From assembly GCA_035478375.1 (NCBI GenBank), contig DATIJQ010000008.1, positions 1 to 9,432 of the forward strand: 9,432 bases of DNA, given 5' to 3'. Positions 1 through 5,012 of this stretch are shown here, piece after piece. The stretch is from DASTDY01 sp035478375. GTDB taxonomy: Bacteria; Patescibacteriota; Saccharimonadia; Saccharimonadales; EFPC-124. The notes beneath the pieces were generated by a model. The model searched no databases. It was not told the DNA's origin and saw nothing but the letters and a program-made list of their open reading frames with translations. How positions within the stretch are numbered: position 1 is the first letter of the stretch; each line of letters begins with the position of its first letter. The position numbers and the translations under genes are program-made.

Positions 1-2
1 CT

Positions 3-434
3 ATGAAGATTAAAATCGTCAACAAATCCAAACACGAATTGCCAAAACACGAAACGCCGCACGCCGCCGCCGTTGATTTAAAGGCAAATATTGACCAGCC
101 GCTCACGTTAATGCCAATGCAGCGCGCGCTTGTTCCGACTGGACTTTTTATTGAATTGCCGGTGGGGTACGAGGCGCAGATTCGCCCACGCAGTGGTCTG
201 GCGCTGAAGCACGGCATTAGTATTGTTAATACGCCGGGCACTATTGACGCTGATTATCGCGGCGAATATGGGGTGATTTTAATCAACTTGGGCGCCGAAC
301 CGTACACGGTGAGCGACGGCGACCGCATTGCCCAAATGGTCATCGCCAAGCACGAAACGGTAGAGTGGCAACTAGTCGAAATGTTAAGTGATACGCTCCG
401 CACCAGCGGCGGTTTTGGTAGCACCGGCAAATGA
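3..434 (+). CDS. dut: dUTP diphosphatase (dUTPase), trimeric type
   Basis: Hydrolyses dUTP to dUMP and pyrophosphate in the cytoplasm, keeping uracil out of DNA and supplying dUMP for thymidylate synthesis. The 143-residue protein has all five motifs of the homotrimeric dUTPase family: motif 1 AAAVDLKA (21-28), motif 2 PRSGLALKHG (62-71), motif 3 GTIDADYRGEYG (79-90; D82 is the expected catalytic base and Y85 the deoxyribose-stacking Tyr), motif 4 DRIAQMVI (107-114) and the P-loop-like motif 5 GGFGSTGK (136-143). Motif 1 has AAAVD where AGYD is usual, a mild divergence. Length is normal for the family (about 140-155). Only two bases precede the ATG, so the ribosome-binding site and promoter lie outside the window. 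A farther upstream start cannot be excluded, but the protein is complete from motif 1 onward. Its stop overlaps the holA start (ATGA), implying translational coupling. Confidence 0.96.
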   Translation: MKIKIVNKSKHELPKHETPHAAAVDLKANIDQPLTLMPMQRALVPTGLFIELPVGYEAQIRPRSGLALKHGISIVNTPGTIDADYRGEYGVILINLGAEPYTVSDGDRIAQMVIAKHETVEWQLVEMLSDTLRTSGGFGSTGK

Positions 435-1351
435 TTATTACGTTGACCGGCGACAACACCTACATGGCTGCGCAAGCGGAGCGACAACTTGCCACGGCGT
501 TTACAGCCAACCACGGCCCGAACGGCATTGAGCGGGTTGATGGCGAAGAACTCACTGCCGCCCGGCTGCCAGATTTATTGCAAGGTGCCACACTTTTTTC
601 GCCGGTCCGGTTGGTAATTCTTAAAAACATCGCCGGCAATAAAGCATTGCACGAACTACTGTTAGAAGCATTGGCAAAGGCCGCGCCAGACACAACGTTA
701 GTTATTGTTGATAGCAATTTAGACAAACGCACCAAACTATATAAATCTTTAAAAACCACGAGCGATTTTAAAGATTTTGGTATGTTGGACGAATCAAAAT
801 TGGCCGCCTGGGTGCAACAAACTACCAAAATCGCGGGTGCTGAAATCGCTAAAGCCGACGCCCAGTATCTGGTGCGGCGCGTTGGCCCGGACCAGTGGCG
901 CTTGCACAACGAAATCGAAAAACTGGCGAGTTACCAACCGCAAATTACTCGTGTGGCAATCGACGACTTGGTAGAAGCCAACCCACAGGCTGACGCTTTT
1001 GCCGTACTCGACGCCACCTTTGCCGGCGACGCCAAAAAATGTGCGCAATTGCTGGCGACGCTCAAAACGGGCGAAGATCCGTACAAGTTTTTTGGATTAC
1101 TGGCGAGCCAGACGCATGCGCTGGCAATTATTGCCGCGGCGGGCGCGCGACCAGCCGATCAGATCGCCAAAATTGCTGGGCTGCATCCGTTTGTTGTACG
1201 CAAAACCCAGCCGTTGGCCAATAAATTAGGCGCAAAACGGGTGGCGCGCATTACGCAAATTGTTGCCGATTGCGATTGGCAGCTCAAAAGTACCGGCGCC
1301 GACCCCTGGCAATTGGTCGAGGTGGCGCTGCAAAAAATCGCTGCAATGTAA
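431..1351 (+). CDS. holA: DNA polymerase III subunit delta (clamp loader)
   Basis: Delta is the clamp-opening subunit of the bacterial clamp loader; with delta-prime and tau/gamma it places the beta sliding clamp on primed DNA. The 306-residue product has the family layout. It begins with a degenerate AAA+-like fold without Walker motifs (MIITLTGDNTYMAA at the N-terminus; ARLPDLLQGATLFSPVRLVIL around 44-64, the region that usually contacts the clamp). A middle lid domain follows, with a typical 'WRLHNEIEKLASY' helix around 156-168. The C-terminal collar domain ends in a DWQLKSTGADPWQLVEVAL-type helix (about 281-300), a hallmark of HolA. It is somewhat shorter than the E. coli protein (about 340). 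The ATG overlaps the dut stop by four bases and no independent promoter is visible, so the two are probably co-transcribed. An intrinsic terminator overlaps the stop codon. Sequence divergence is high, but the domain order makes the call secure. Confidence 0.88.
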   Translation: MIITLTGDNTYMAAQAERQLATAFTANHGPNGIERVDGEELTAARLPDLLQGATLFSPVRLVILKNIAGNKALHELLLEALAKAAPDTTLVIVDSNLDKRTKLYKSLKTTSDFKDFGMLDESKLAAWVQQTTKIAGAEIAKADAQYLVRRVGPDQWRLHNEIEKLASYQPQITRVAIDDLVEANPQADAFAVLDATFAGDAKKCAQLLATLKTGEDPYKFFGLLASQTHALAIIAAAGARPADQIAKIAGLHPFVVRKTQPLANKLGAKRVARITQIVADCDWQLKSTGADPWQLVEVALQKIAAM

Positions 1352-1380
1352 AACAACCAGCCGTGTGACTGGTTGTTTTT
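1351..1380 (+). terminator. Intrinsic terminator of dut-holA
   Basis: A 10-bp perfect stem AAACAACCAG / CTGGTTGTTT (1351-1360 with 1369-1378) with an 8-base loop (CCGTGTGA) is followed by T residues; the run TTTTT ends at 1380. It begins on the last base of the holA stop codon, so the operon ends immediately after translation. Because the stem is A/T-rich at its base with A residues on the left, it may also work for minus-strand transcripts entering from 1456. Confidence 0.88.
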
Positions 1381-1392
1381 GATAAGTTTGGT

Positions 1393-1448
1393 GAGCGCGA
1401 CTGCACTCTGGCGGCCGGAGCGCGGCGCACCAGGGTGCAGTCGCGCTC
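1393..1448 (-). terminator. GC-rich 3' hairpin of the 1456-1839 gene
   Basis: GAGCGCGACTGCAC (1393-1406) is a perfect 14-base inverted repeat of GTGCAGTCGCGCTC (1435-1448). The stem continues to 1411/1430 with one G.U wobble, giving about 19 bp around an 18-base GC-rich loop. It starts 8 bases past the stop of the minus-strand gene. No U-tract follows directly on the minus strand (ACCAAACTTATC comes next), so it may be a transcript-end-stabilising or pausing hairpin, with termination completed at the A/T-rich holA terminator. The pairing is seen in the sequence; the function is inferred. Confidence 0.55.
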
Positions 1449-1455
1449 GCGAGGA

Positions 1456-1839
1456 TCAGCTGAAGGTGTACTCGAGTTGGATATTGAGTGCGCCCGGGAA
1501 TTGCTGGCTGATGGAGAAGTCGGAGAGGCCAGCCTTGGCCAGCTTCTGGTTGACCCGCTTGAAGGCATCGTGGTAGGTCCACACCGGCCGCTTGCGGTTG
1601 AGATCGTTGGCAATCAGCTTGACGCAGATCATCCCGGGGATGTCGCCGCAACGCTTGGCCTGCGGGTTGATGATGACCTTGCCGGTGTAACCCGGTCTGT
1701 CCTCCGCGCTGTAGACGATGAACGGACGCTCGATGTCGCGGTGGAGCGGCGCGGAGGGCACGTCATCATCCATCATCGCGAACAGGTGCATCATCCAGTT
1801 GCGGACAACGTCGTCCATCAGCGGGTTGGTGGTGGTCAC
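1456..1839 (-). CDS. Uncharacterised 127-residue protein
   Basis: I do not recognise a family. The product has an N-terminal helical part rich in Met and Asp (DDVVRNWMMHLFAMMDDD, about 9-26). It is followed by a mixed alpha/beta region with strands such as RPFIVYSAED and GKVIINPQ, a Lys/Arg-rich helix (HDAFKRVNQKLAKAG), and an amphipathic strand at the end (NIQLEYTFS). There is no signal peptide or membrane segment, so it is probably cytoplasmic. I place the start at GTG 1839 because GGAG (1845-1848) lies five bases upstream, whereas the in-frame TTG at 1884 has no Shine-Dalgarno sequence. A near-consensus promoter 56 bases upstream supports expression. Glu codons here are GAG and G/C-ending codons dominate, unlike dut or pnp, so the gene may have been acquired or be under different selection. 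It is isolated: minus-strand between plus-strand holA and minus-strand rpsT, with its own promoter and end hairpin. Coding status is supported by promoter, RBS and codon pattern together. Confidence 0.68.
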   Translation of the reverse strand: MTTTNPLMDDVVRNWMMHLFAMMDDDVPSAPLHRDIERPFIVYSAEDRPGYTGKVIINPQAKRCGDIPGMICVKLIANDLNRKRPVWTYHDAFKRVNQKLAKAGLSDFSISQQFPGALNIQLEYTFS

Positions 1840-1844
1840 GGTTG

Positions 1845-1850
1845 CTCCAA
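1845..1850 (-). promoter_or_regulatory. Shine-Dalgarno site that decides the GTG start
   Basis: Read on the minus strand the site is TTGGAG, with GGAG ending five bases before the GTG at 1839. This favours the GTG over the upstream in-frame TTG at 1884. The 11-base repeat GGTGCAGTCGC (plus-strand reading, 1851-1861) abuts it directly. Confidence 0.6.
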
Positions 1851-1894
1851 GGTGCAGTCGCTTGACCCGTACGCAGTTGCGCAAGGTTTGTGTA

Positions 1895-1922
1895 ATAATA
1901 GCACTTTTTATAATAATGTCAA
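1895..1922 (-). promoter_or_regulatory. Promoter of the 1456-1839 gene
   Basis: On the minus strand: a perfect -35 TTGACA (1922-1917), a 16-base spacer, and -10 TATTAT (1900-1895) preceded by TGC, which makes an extended -10. Predicted start is near 1888, giving a leader of about 48 bases to the GTG. It is the best match to a housekeeping sigma promoter in the window. Confidence 0.75.
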
Positions 1923-1936
1923 TAGTTTGGGTAGGC

Positions 1937-1968
1937 GATTCGCAAGTGGTGAACGGTCACTGCGAGTC
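1937..1968. repeat. Inverted repeat upstream of the minus-strand promoter
   Basis: GATTCGCA (1937-1944) pairs with TGCGAGTC (1961-1968), with one G.U. Inside, GTGA (1949-1952) pairs with TCAC (1957-1960) around ACGG, leaving a 4-base bulge. It lies just upstream of the -35 box at 1922. It could be an operator-like or structural element. It has no U-tract and does not fit a tRNA. Function unknown. Confidence 0.3.
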
Positions 1969-2016
1969 GAGTGCTTGGTTGACTAAATAACGACACAAGT
2001 ATTTGCCTCTGGCGTC

Positions 2017-2043
2017 AATAAAAAAATGCCTGCGATTGCAGGC
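2017..2043 (-). terminator. Intrinsic terminator, minus strand
   Basis: On the minus strand GCCTGC (2043-2038), a 4-base loop AATC, and GCAGGC (2033-2028) are followed by ATTTTTTTATT, a strong U-tract. It probably backs up the rpsT terminator at 2101-2131, or ends the very short unit that could start at the promoter 2058-2086. It also insulates the 1456-1839 gene from upstream transcription. Confidence 0.8.
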
Positions 2044-2055
2044 GAACAGTTGTCT

Positions 2056-2073
2056 ATATTGTACAATATTGTA
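2056..2073. promoter_or_regulatory. Nested A/T palindromes, possible operator
   Basis: Two overlapping perfect palindromes share a half: ATATTGTACAATAT (2056-2069) and TACAATATTGTA (2062-2073). Their half-sites overlap a -10-like TACAAT on the minus strand (2063-2058). Such an arrangement can be a repressor site, but A/T-rich palindromes arise easily by chance and no regulator is encoded nearby. Confidence 0.35.
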
Positions 2074-2086
2074 TCTAAAAAGCCAA
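2058..2086 (-). promoter_or_regulatory. Possible minus-strand promoter between two terminators
   Basis: TTGGCT (2086-2081), a 17-base spacer, and TACAAT (2063-2058). The predicted start near 2051 would give a transcript of only about 30 bases before the terminator at 2043-2017, unless it reads through. The spacing is good but the -35 is 4/6, and there is no gene directly downstream. Confidence 0.35.
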
Positions 2087-2100
2087 TACATATGTCGGCT

Positions 2101-2131
2101 ATAAAATAACCCGCCAAAGTAAGCGGGTTAT
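2101..2131 (-). terminator. Intrinsic terminator of rpsT
   Basis: On the minus strand ATAACCCGC (2131-2123) and GCGGGTTAT (2114-2106) form a 9-bp stem with an 8-base loop, followed by TTTAT. It lies about 20 bases past the rpsT stop codon. Confidence 0.85.
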
Positions 2132-2151
2132 CGTAAAAGCCAAGGACGAAA

Positions 2152-2553
2152 CTAGGCTTTTTTAGCGGCTGGTTTTTTAGCTACAGCCGGTTTTGCGGCT
2201 GGCTTTTTGGCCGGAGCCTTTTTTGCAGCAACTTTTTTAGCTGGAGCAACGGCTTTTGGCGCTTCTTTAGGAGCAGCGCTTTTTGGCACGCTGGCTTTGG
2301 CAGCAGCTTTTACGCCGGCAGCCTTAGCAGCAGCAGCGAGCTGAGCTTTTTTGCGGCTGGCAGCGTTTTTATTTAACACATCTTTTTTAACCGCCTTGTC
2401 AATTTCTGACTGGGCCTTACTAAGGTTTTCGGCGGTCATTTTAGCGCTAAACGCCTTAACGGCAGCCTTGAGGTTGCGTTTGGTTTGTTGGTTGCGCGCC
2501 TTGCGGGTGGCCGCTTGGTGCATGCGCTTGATAGCTGATTTAATAACCGGCAT
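2152..2553 (-). CDS. rpsT: 30S ribosomal protein S20 with a long Ala/Lys/Pro tail
   Basis: S20 binds 16S rRNA early in small-subunit assembly, through a bundle of three long helices. Residues 1-80 are a clear S20: VIKSAIKRMHQAATRKARNQ at the start, KRNLKAAVKAFSAKM in the middle, and the signature VLNKNAASRKKAQLA at 59-73. The remaining ~53 residues (nt 2152-2313) are a low-complexity basic tail with repeated AAKKAPAKKPAAKPA-type units, like bacterial histone-H1-like tails. This makes the protein 133 residues against the usual 85-90. The tail is continuous in frame with no sign of frameshift, and may add nonspecific RNA or DNA binding. The ATG at 2553 gives the normal S20 N-terminus (MPVIKSAIKR for the usual MANIKSAIKR). 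No strong Shine-Dalgarno sequence is visible; only GAGAA lies upstream. It has its own promoter, divergent from the gene at 2762, and two successive terminators. Confidence 0.95.
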   Translation of the reverse strand: MPVIKSAIKRMHQAATRKARNQQTKRNLKAAVKAFSAKMTAENLSKAQSEIDKAVKKDVLNKNAASRKKAQLAAAAKAAGVKAAAKASVPKSAAPKEAPKAVAPAKKVAAKKAPAKKPAAKPAVAKKPAAKKA

Positions 2554-2591
2554 ACAAATTCTCGTTTACATTATTATGAGTTCAAGATGAA

Positions 2592-2620
2592 ACTATACCG
2601 TAACAGGGAAGAAAAGTAAA
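2592..2620 (-). promoter_or_regulatory. Promoter of rpsT
   Basis: On the minus strand TTTACT (2620-2615), a 17-base spacer, and TATAGT (2597-2592). Predicted start is near 2585, about 32 bases before the rpsT ATG. A second -10-like CATAAT lies closer (2578-2573) but has no -35 at the right distance. Confidence 0.5.
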
Positions 2621-2690
2621 GGGCCGGTTGATGTTGGGGCGGCTTTACAAGTTCTGGGAGCGTACGCAGTTGCTATTTAAATAAAACCCC

Positions 2691-2719
2691 TTGCAGCCCC
2701 TACAAGCTTATGCTAAAGT
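2691..2719 (+). promoter_or_regulatory. Promoter of the DHH-like/proline-rich gene
   Basis: TTGCAG (2691-2696), a 17-base spacer, and TAAAGT (2714-2719) preceded by TGC (2711-2713), an extended -10. Predicted start is near 2726, giving a leader of about 36 bases that contains the Shine-Dalgarno AAAGG (2748-2752), nine bases before the ATG at 2762. Confidence 0.6.
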
Positions 2720-2761
2720 GAGCTAAAAGTGTACTTACCAAAAACAAAAAGGTAAAAAAAT

Positions 2762-4948
2762 ATGCAAAACGATGCGTCCAATGCCAGGCAATTGGTTGTA
2801 GACCGGATTCGCCAATCTACAAATATTTTAGTCGCGGTTAGCGCCAACCCCTCGGTTGACGCCCTTGCGGCGGCGCTTGGCTTGGCGCTCATGCTTAATA
2901 AAATGGACAAGCACGCCACGGCTGTGTTTAGCGGTGCTATTCCGCCGGCCATGGAATTTTTGAACCCGGGCAAAACGTTCGAAAACTCCGTCGATAGCCT
3001 GCGCGATTTCATCATTTCGCTCGACAAAGAAAAGGCCGACCGTCTGCGCTACAAAGTAGAAGACGATGTTGTGCGCATCTTTATAACGCCATATCGTACG
3101 GTTATTGGCGAAAAAGATCTGCAGTTTAGCCAAGGTGATTTTAATGTTGACCTCATTCTGAGTTTAGGGGTCGAGAAGCGCGAAGACCTCGACAAAGCCA
3201 TCATCGCCCATGGCCGCATTCTGCACGACGCTACAGTTATGACGCTTAACATCGAAAACCGCCAAAGTAGCCTGGGCGTTGTTGATTGGCACGAAGCCGA
3301 AAGTAGCAGTTTGTGCGAAATGTTGGTAACGCTGGCCGAATCACTACAACAACCAGGTTTGGTTGATGCTCAAATTGCCACCGCCTTGCTGACCGGCATT
3401 GTGGCTGCTACAGATCGGTTTAGTAACCAGCACACGACGCCTCGCATTATGACCATGGCCGCCCAACTTATGGCTGCCGGTGCTAACCAGCAGCTTATTG
3501 CTAACAATTTGGTCAAGGCGCGCGAGTTGCCAGAGGTGCCAAATAATGGCGAGCTCGTACCTGGTGCGCAATCAATTAGAGTCGCTGAACCAGCCGAGGA
3601 AAAACCAAAAGAGCCGGGCGAACTCGACATTAATCACCCTAAAGCTCCGCAAGCACCAGTCGCCGCAATGCCGCCTTCGATTCCGGTTGTGCCGCCGCCA
3701 GCCGAATCGCCAGCAAAATTTGGTAAAAACAATCGCAACAAAAGGCAAAGGCAACAAAATGCCGAACAAACCTTGGCCGAAGCGTTGCCAAGCGCAGCTG
3801 CTGCAACAAGTGCCTTTGACGACTTAAAACAGGCAATCGAGAACGAAACGCCGTCCGGAGGCGCCACCGAAGAACGCAAAGCTCCTGGTAGCGAAGATGT
3901 CAATGGTAGTGACGAAGAAAAGTCTAAAGAAGACAAAGGTTATGTTGTTGGCAACAGTTCATGGCGCGGTCGCCGATTAGAACCACCAGCACTTGGCGGC
4001 GTGTTGAATGCTACAACCGAGCAGGCCATGGACGACACGCTAAAGGCAGAAGAAGACGAGCGCAATAAAAAGTTGCTCACTCATCCTGACGCTCCAATGA
4101 ACAACAAGGGCAAGACTATTGAGCCGCCAAAAGAGGCGAGTCCAGAGCCACCTGCGCCAAAGCAAAAAGCCGCAAAGCCAGCTGAACCTACGCTGGAACC
4201 TAAGCCAGAGTCGGAGACATCTGCAACCGAACAGCCAGCGGTGCCAGAATTACCCCCAACATTACAGGCCATTGAAGATCCTATTTTACCACCGCAACCC
4301 GAACCAGTGGCTGTGTCTGAACCAGCTCCTACGCCTGAACCAAAATCTGAACCGTCGCCAGAACTACTGCCTGCGTCGGCGCCCAAACCGGCCGCAGAGC
4401 CTGTTGCGCCAGCATTACCGCCAGTGCCAGAACTACCACCGTTGCCAACGGCCGTTCCCGAGTCGCAGCCAACTACACCAGCCGAGACAACTCCTGCAGC
4501 TGCACCAGCACCAACCGAAAGCGCTGCGCTCGATGCTGCCCGCCAAGCTGTCGATGATGCTTTGGCCTCACAACCGTTTAATCCGGCTGGCCAGCCGCTG
4601 CAATCTACCGGCGCTTTGCCGCTTGGCCCTGATCCAAATGCTAACCCTGCAACAACTATTGTACCGCCACCAGCTGAGCCAACTCCTGCAGCTGCACCAG
4701 CACCAGCTTTGCCAGACGTTGGTTTGAGCGCACTCCCACCGCTACCACCAATGCCACCATTGCCACAACAGGATCCAAACCAACCATTGCCCCCGCCACC
4801 AAGCTTGAGTGATTTGCCGCCACTACCTGGCGATATTCCGCCCGCTCCAGTTGGTCCAGTTACGCCGCCAACACCCACAGCACCAAGTGCACCGCAAACG
4901 CCGGCTGCGCCGAGCGATCCAAAGCAGTTCCAGATTCCGGGCGCTTAA
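2762..4948 (+). CDS. Degenerate DHH-domain (NrnA-like) protein with long proline-rich tail
   Basis: 728 residues. Residues ~10-255 resemble the N-terminal DHH domain of NrnA-type phosphoesterases. ILVAVSANPSVDALAAALGL (22-41) matches motif I (usual form HxNPDxDALGSALAL). VDLILSLGVEKREDL (129-143) matches motif II. VVDWHEAESSSLCEMLVTLA (173-192) matches the segment after the DHH motif, and LLTGIVAATDRF (209-220) matches motif IV (IxTDTGxF). Expected metal ligands are missing: NPSVD lacks the first Asp, G136 sits where motif II has Asp, and LNIENR (162-167) replaces DHH. About 45 extra residues lie between motifs I and II, and the DHHA1 domain is absent. From ~257 the protein is low-complexity: acidic and charged at 353-392, a distinctive segment SSWRGRRLEPPALGGVLNA (399-417), then Pro/Ala/Glu-rich to the end, including PPPP at 677-680. 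There is no signal peptide or membrane helix. Its place directly before truB is the usual place of nrnA. I infer a pseudoenzyme or scaffold; the substrate and partner are unknown. Confidence 0.72.
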   Translation: MQNDASNARQLVVDRIRQSTNILVAVSANPSVDALAAALGLALMLNKMDKHATAVFSGAIPPAMEFLNPGKTFENSVDSLRDFIISLDKEKADRLRYKVEDDVVRIFITPYRTVIGEKDLQFSQGDFNVDLILSLGVEKREDLDKAIIAHGRILHDATVMTLNIENRQSSLGVVDWHEAESSSLCEMLVTLAESLQQPGLVDAQIATALLTGIVAATDRFSNQHTTPRIMTMAAQLMAAGANQQLIANNLVKARELPEVPNNGELVPGAQSIRVAEPAEEKPKEPGELDINHPKAPQAPVAAMPPSIPVVPPPAESPAKFGKNNRNKRQRQQNAEQTLAEALPSAAAATSAFDDLKQAIENETPSGGATEERKAPGSEDVNGSDEEKSKEDKGYVVGNSSWRGRRLEPPALGGVLNATTEQAMDDTLKAEEDERNKKLLTHPDAPMNNKGKTIEPPKEASPEPPAPKQKAAKPAEPTLEPKPESETSATEQPAVPELPPTLQAIEDPILPPQPEPVAVSEPAPTPEPKSEPSPELLPASAPKPAAEPVAPALPPVPELPPLPTAVPESQPTTPAETTPAAAPAPTESAALDAARQAVDDALASQPFNPAGQPLQSTGALPLGPDPNANPATTIVPPPAEPTPAAAPAPALPDVGLSALPPLPPMPPLPQQDPNQPLPPPPSLSDLPPLPGDIPPAPVGPVTPPTPTAPSAPQTPAAPSDPKQFQIPGA
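4488..4705 (+). repeat. 26-bp direct repeat within the proline-rich region
   Basis: A perfect 26-base direct repeat, at 4488-4513 and 4680-4705, begins CAACTCCTGCAGCTGCACCA in both copies. It encodes TPAAAPAP in the same frame each time. It indicates recent internal duplication, or gene conversion, within the low-complexity tail, and could support recombination that changes tail length. Confidence 0.85.
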
Positions 4949-4997
4949 GCCTTGGTATAACCGCCCGTCGCTTTTGCAAGCAACATCTGTAAAAACG

Positions 4998-5006
4998 TGC
5001 TAGAGT
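4998..5006 (+). promoter_or_regulatory. Extended -10 element of truB, possible leaderless start
   Basis: TGC TAGAGT (4998-5006) resembles the extended -10 boxes elsewhere in the window (TGC TAAAGT at 2711, TGC TATTAT on the minus strand at 1903). A start 7 bases past the hexamer falls on the A of the truB ATG at 5013. TTGCAA at 4974-4979 is 21 bases away, too far for a normal -35. AGGGG (5007-5010) is only two bases from the ATG, too close for an effective Shine-Dalgarno site. Confidence 0.42.
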
Positions 5007-5012
5007 AGGGGC

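Noticed and set aside
1840..1884. TTG at 1884 as start of the 1456 gene
   Set aside because: It would leave only a ~4-base leader after the predicted transcription start and has no SD, while the GTG at 1839 has GGAG five bases upstream. A leaderless TTG start is possible but less likely.
1937..1968. Possible tRNA or small structured RNA gene
   Set aside because: One hairpin is present, but there is no cloverleaf, T-loop consensus or U-tract. Kept only as an inverted repeat of unknown role.
2026..2109. Plus-strand micro-ORF of 27 codons beginning MPAIAGEQLS
   Set aside because: It lies over two minus-strand terminators and a palindrome, has no SD (poly-A upstream) and no clear promoter; probably chance.
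2218..2224. A AAA AAG slippery heptamer in frame in the S20 tail (minus strand)
   Set aside because: Matches the dnaX-type slippery sequence, but Ala-Lys-Lys repeats create it automatically; no downstream pseudoknot or useful alternative frame was seen.
4081..4878. Long minus-strand open frame (265 codons) rich in Gly/Ser/Ala
   Set aside because: It is the antisense shadow of the proline-rich coding region: Pro and Ala codons read backwards give Gly and Ser/Ala. No promoter or SD supports it.
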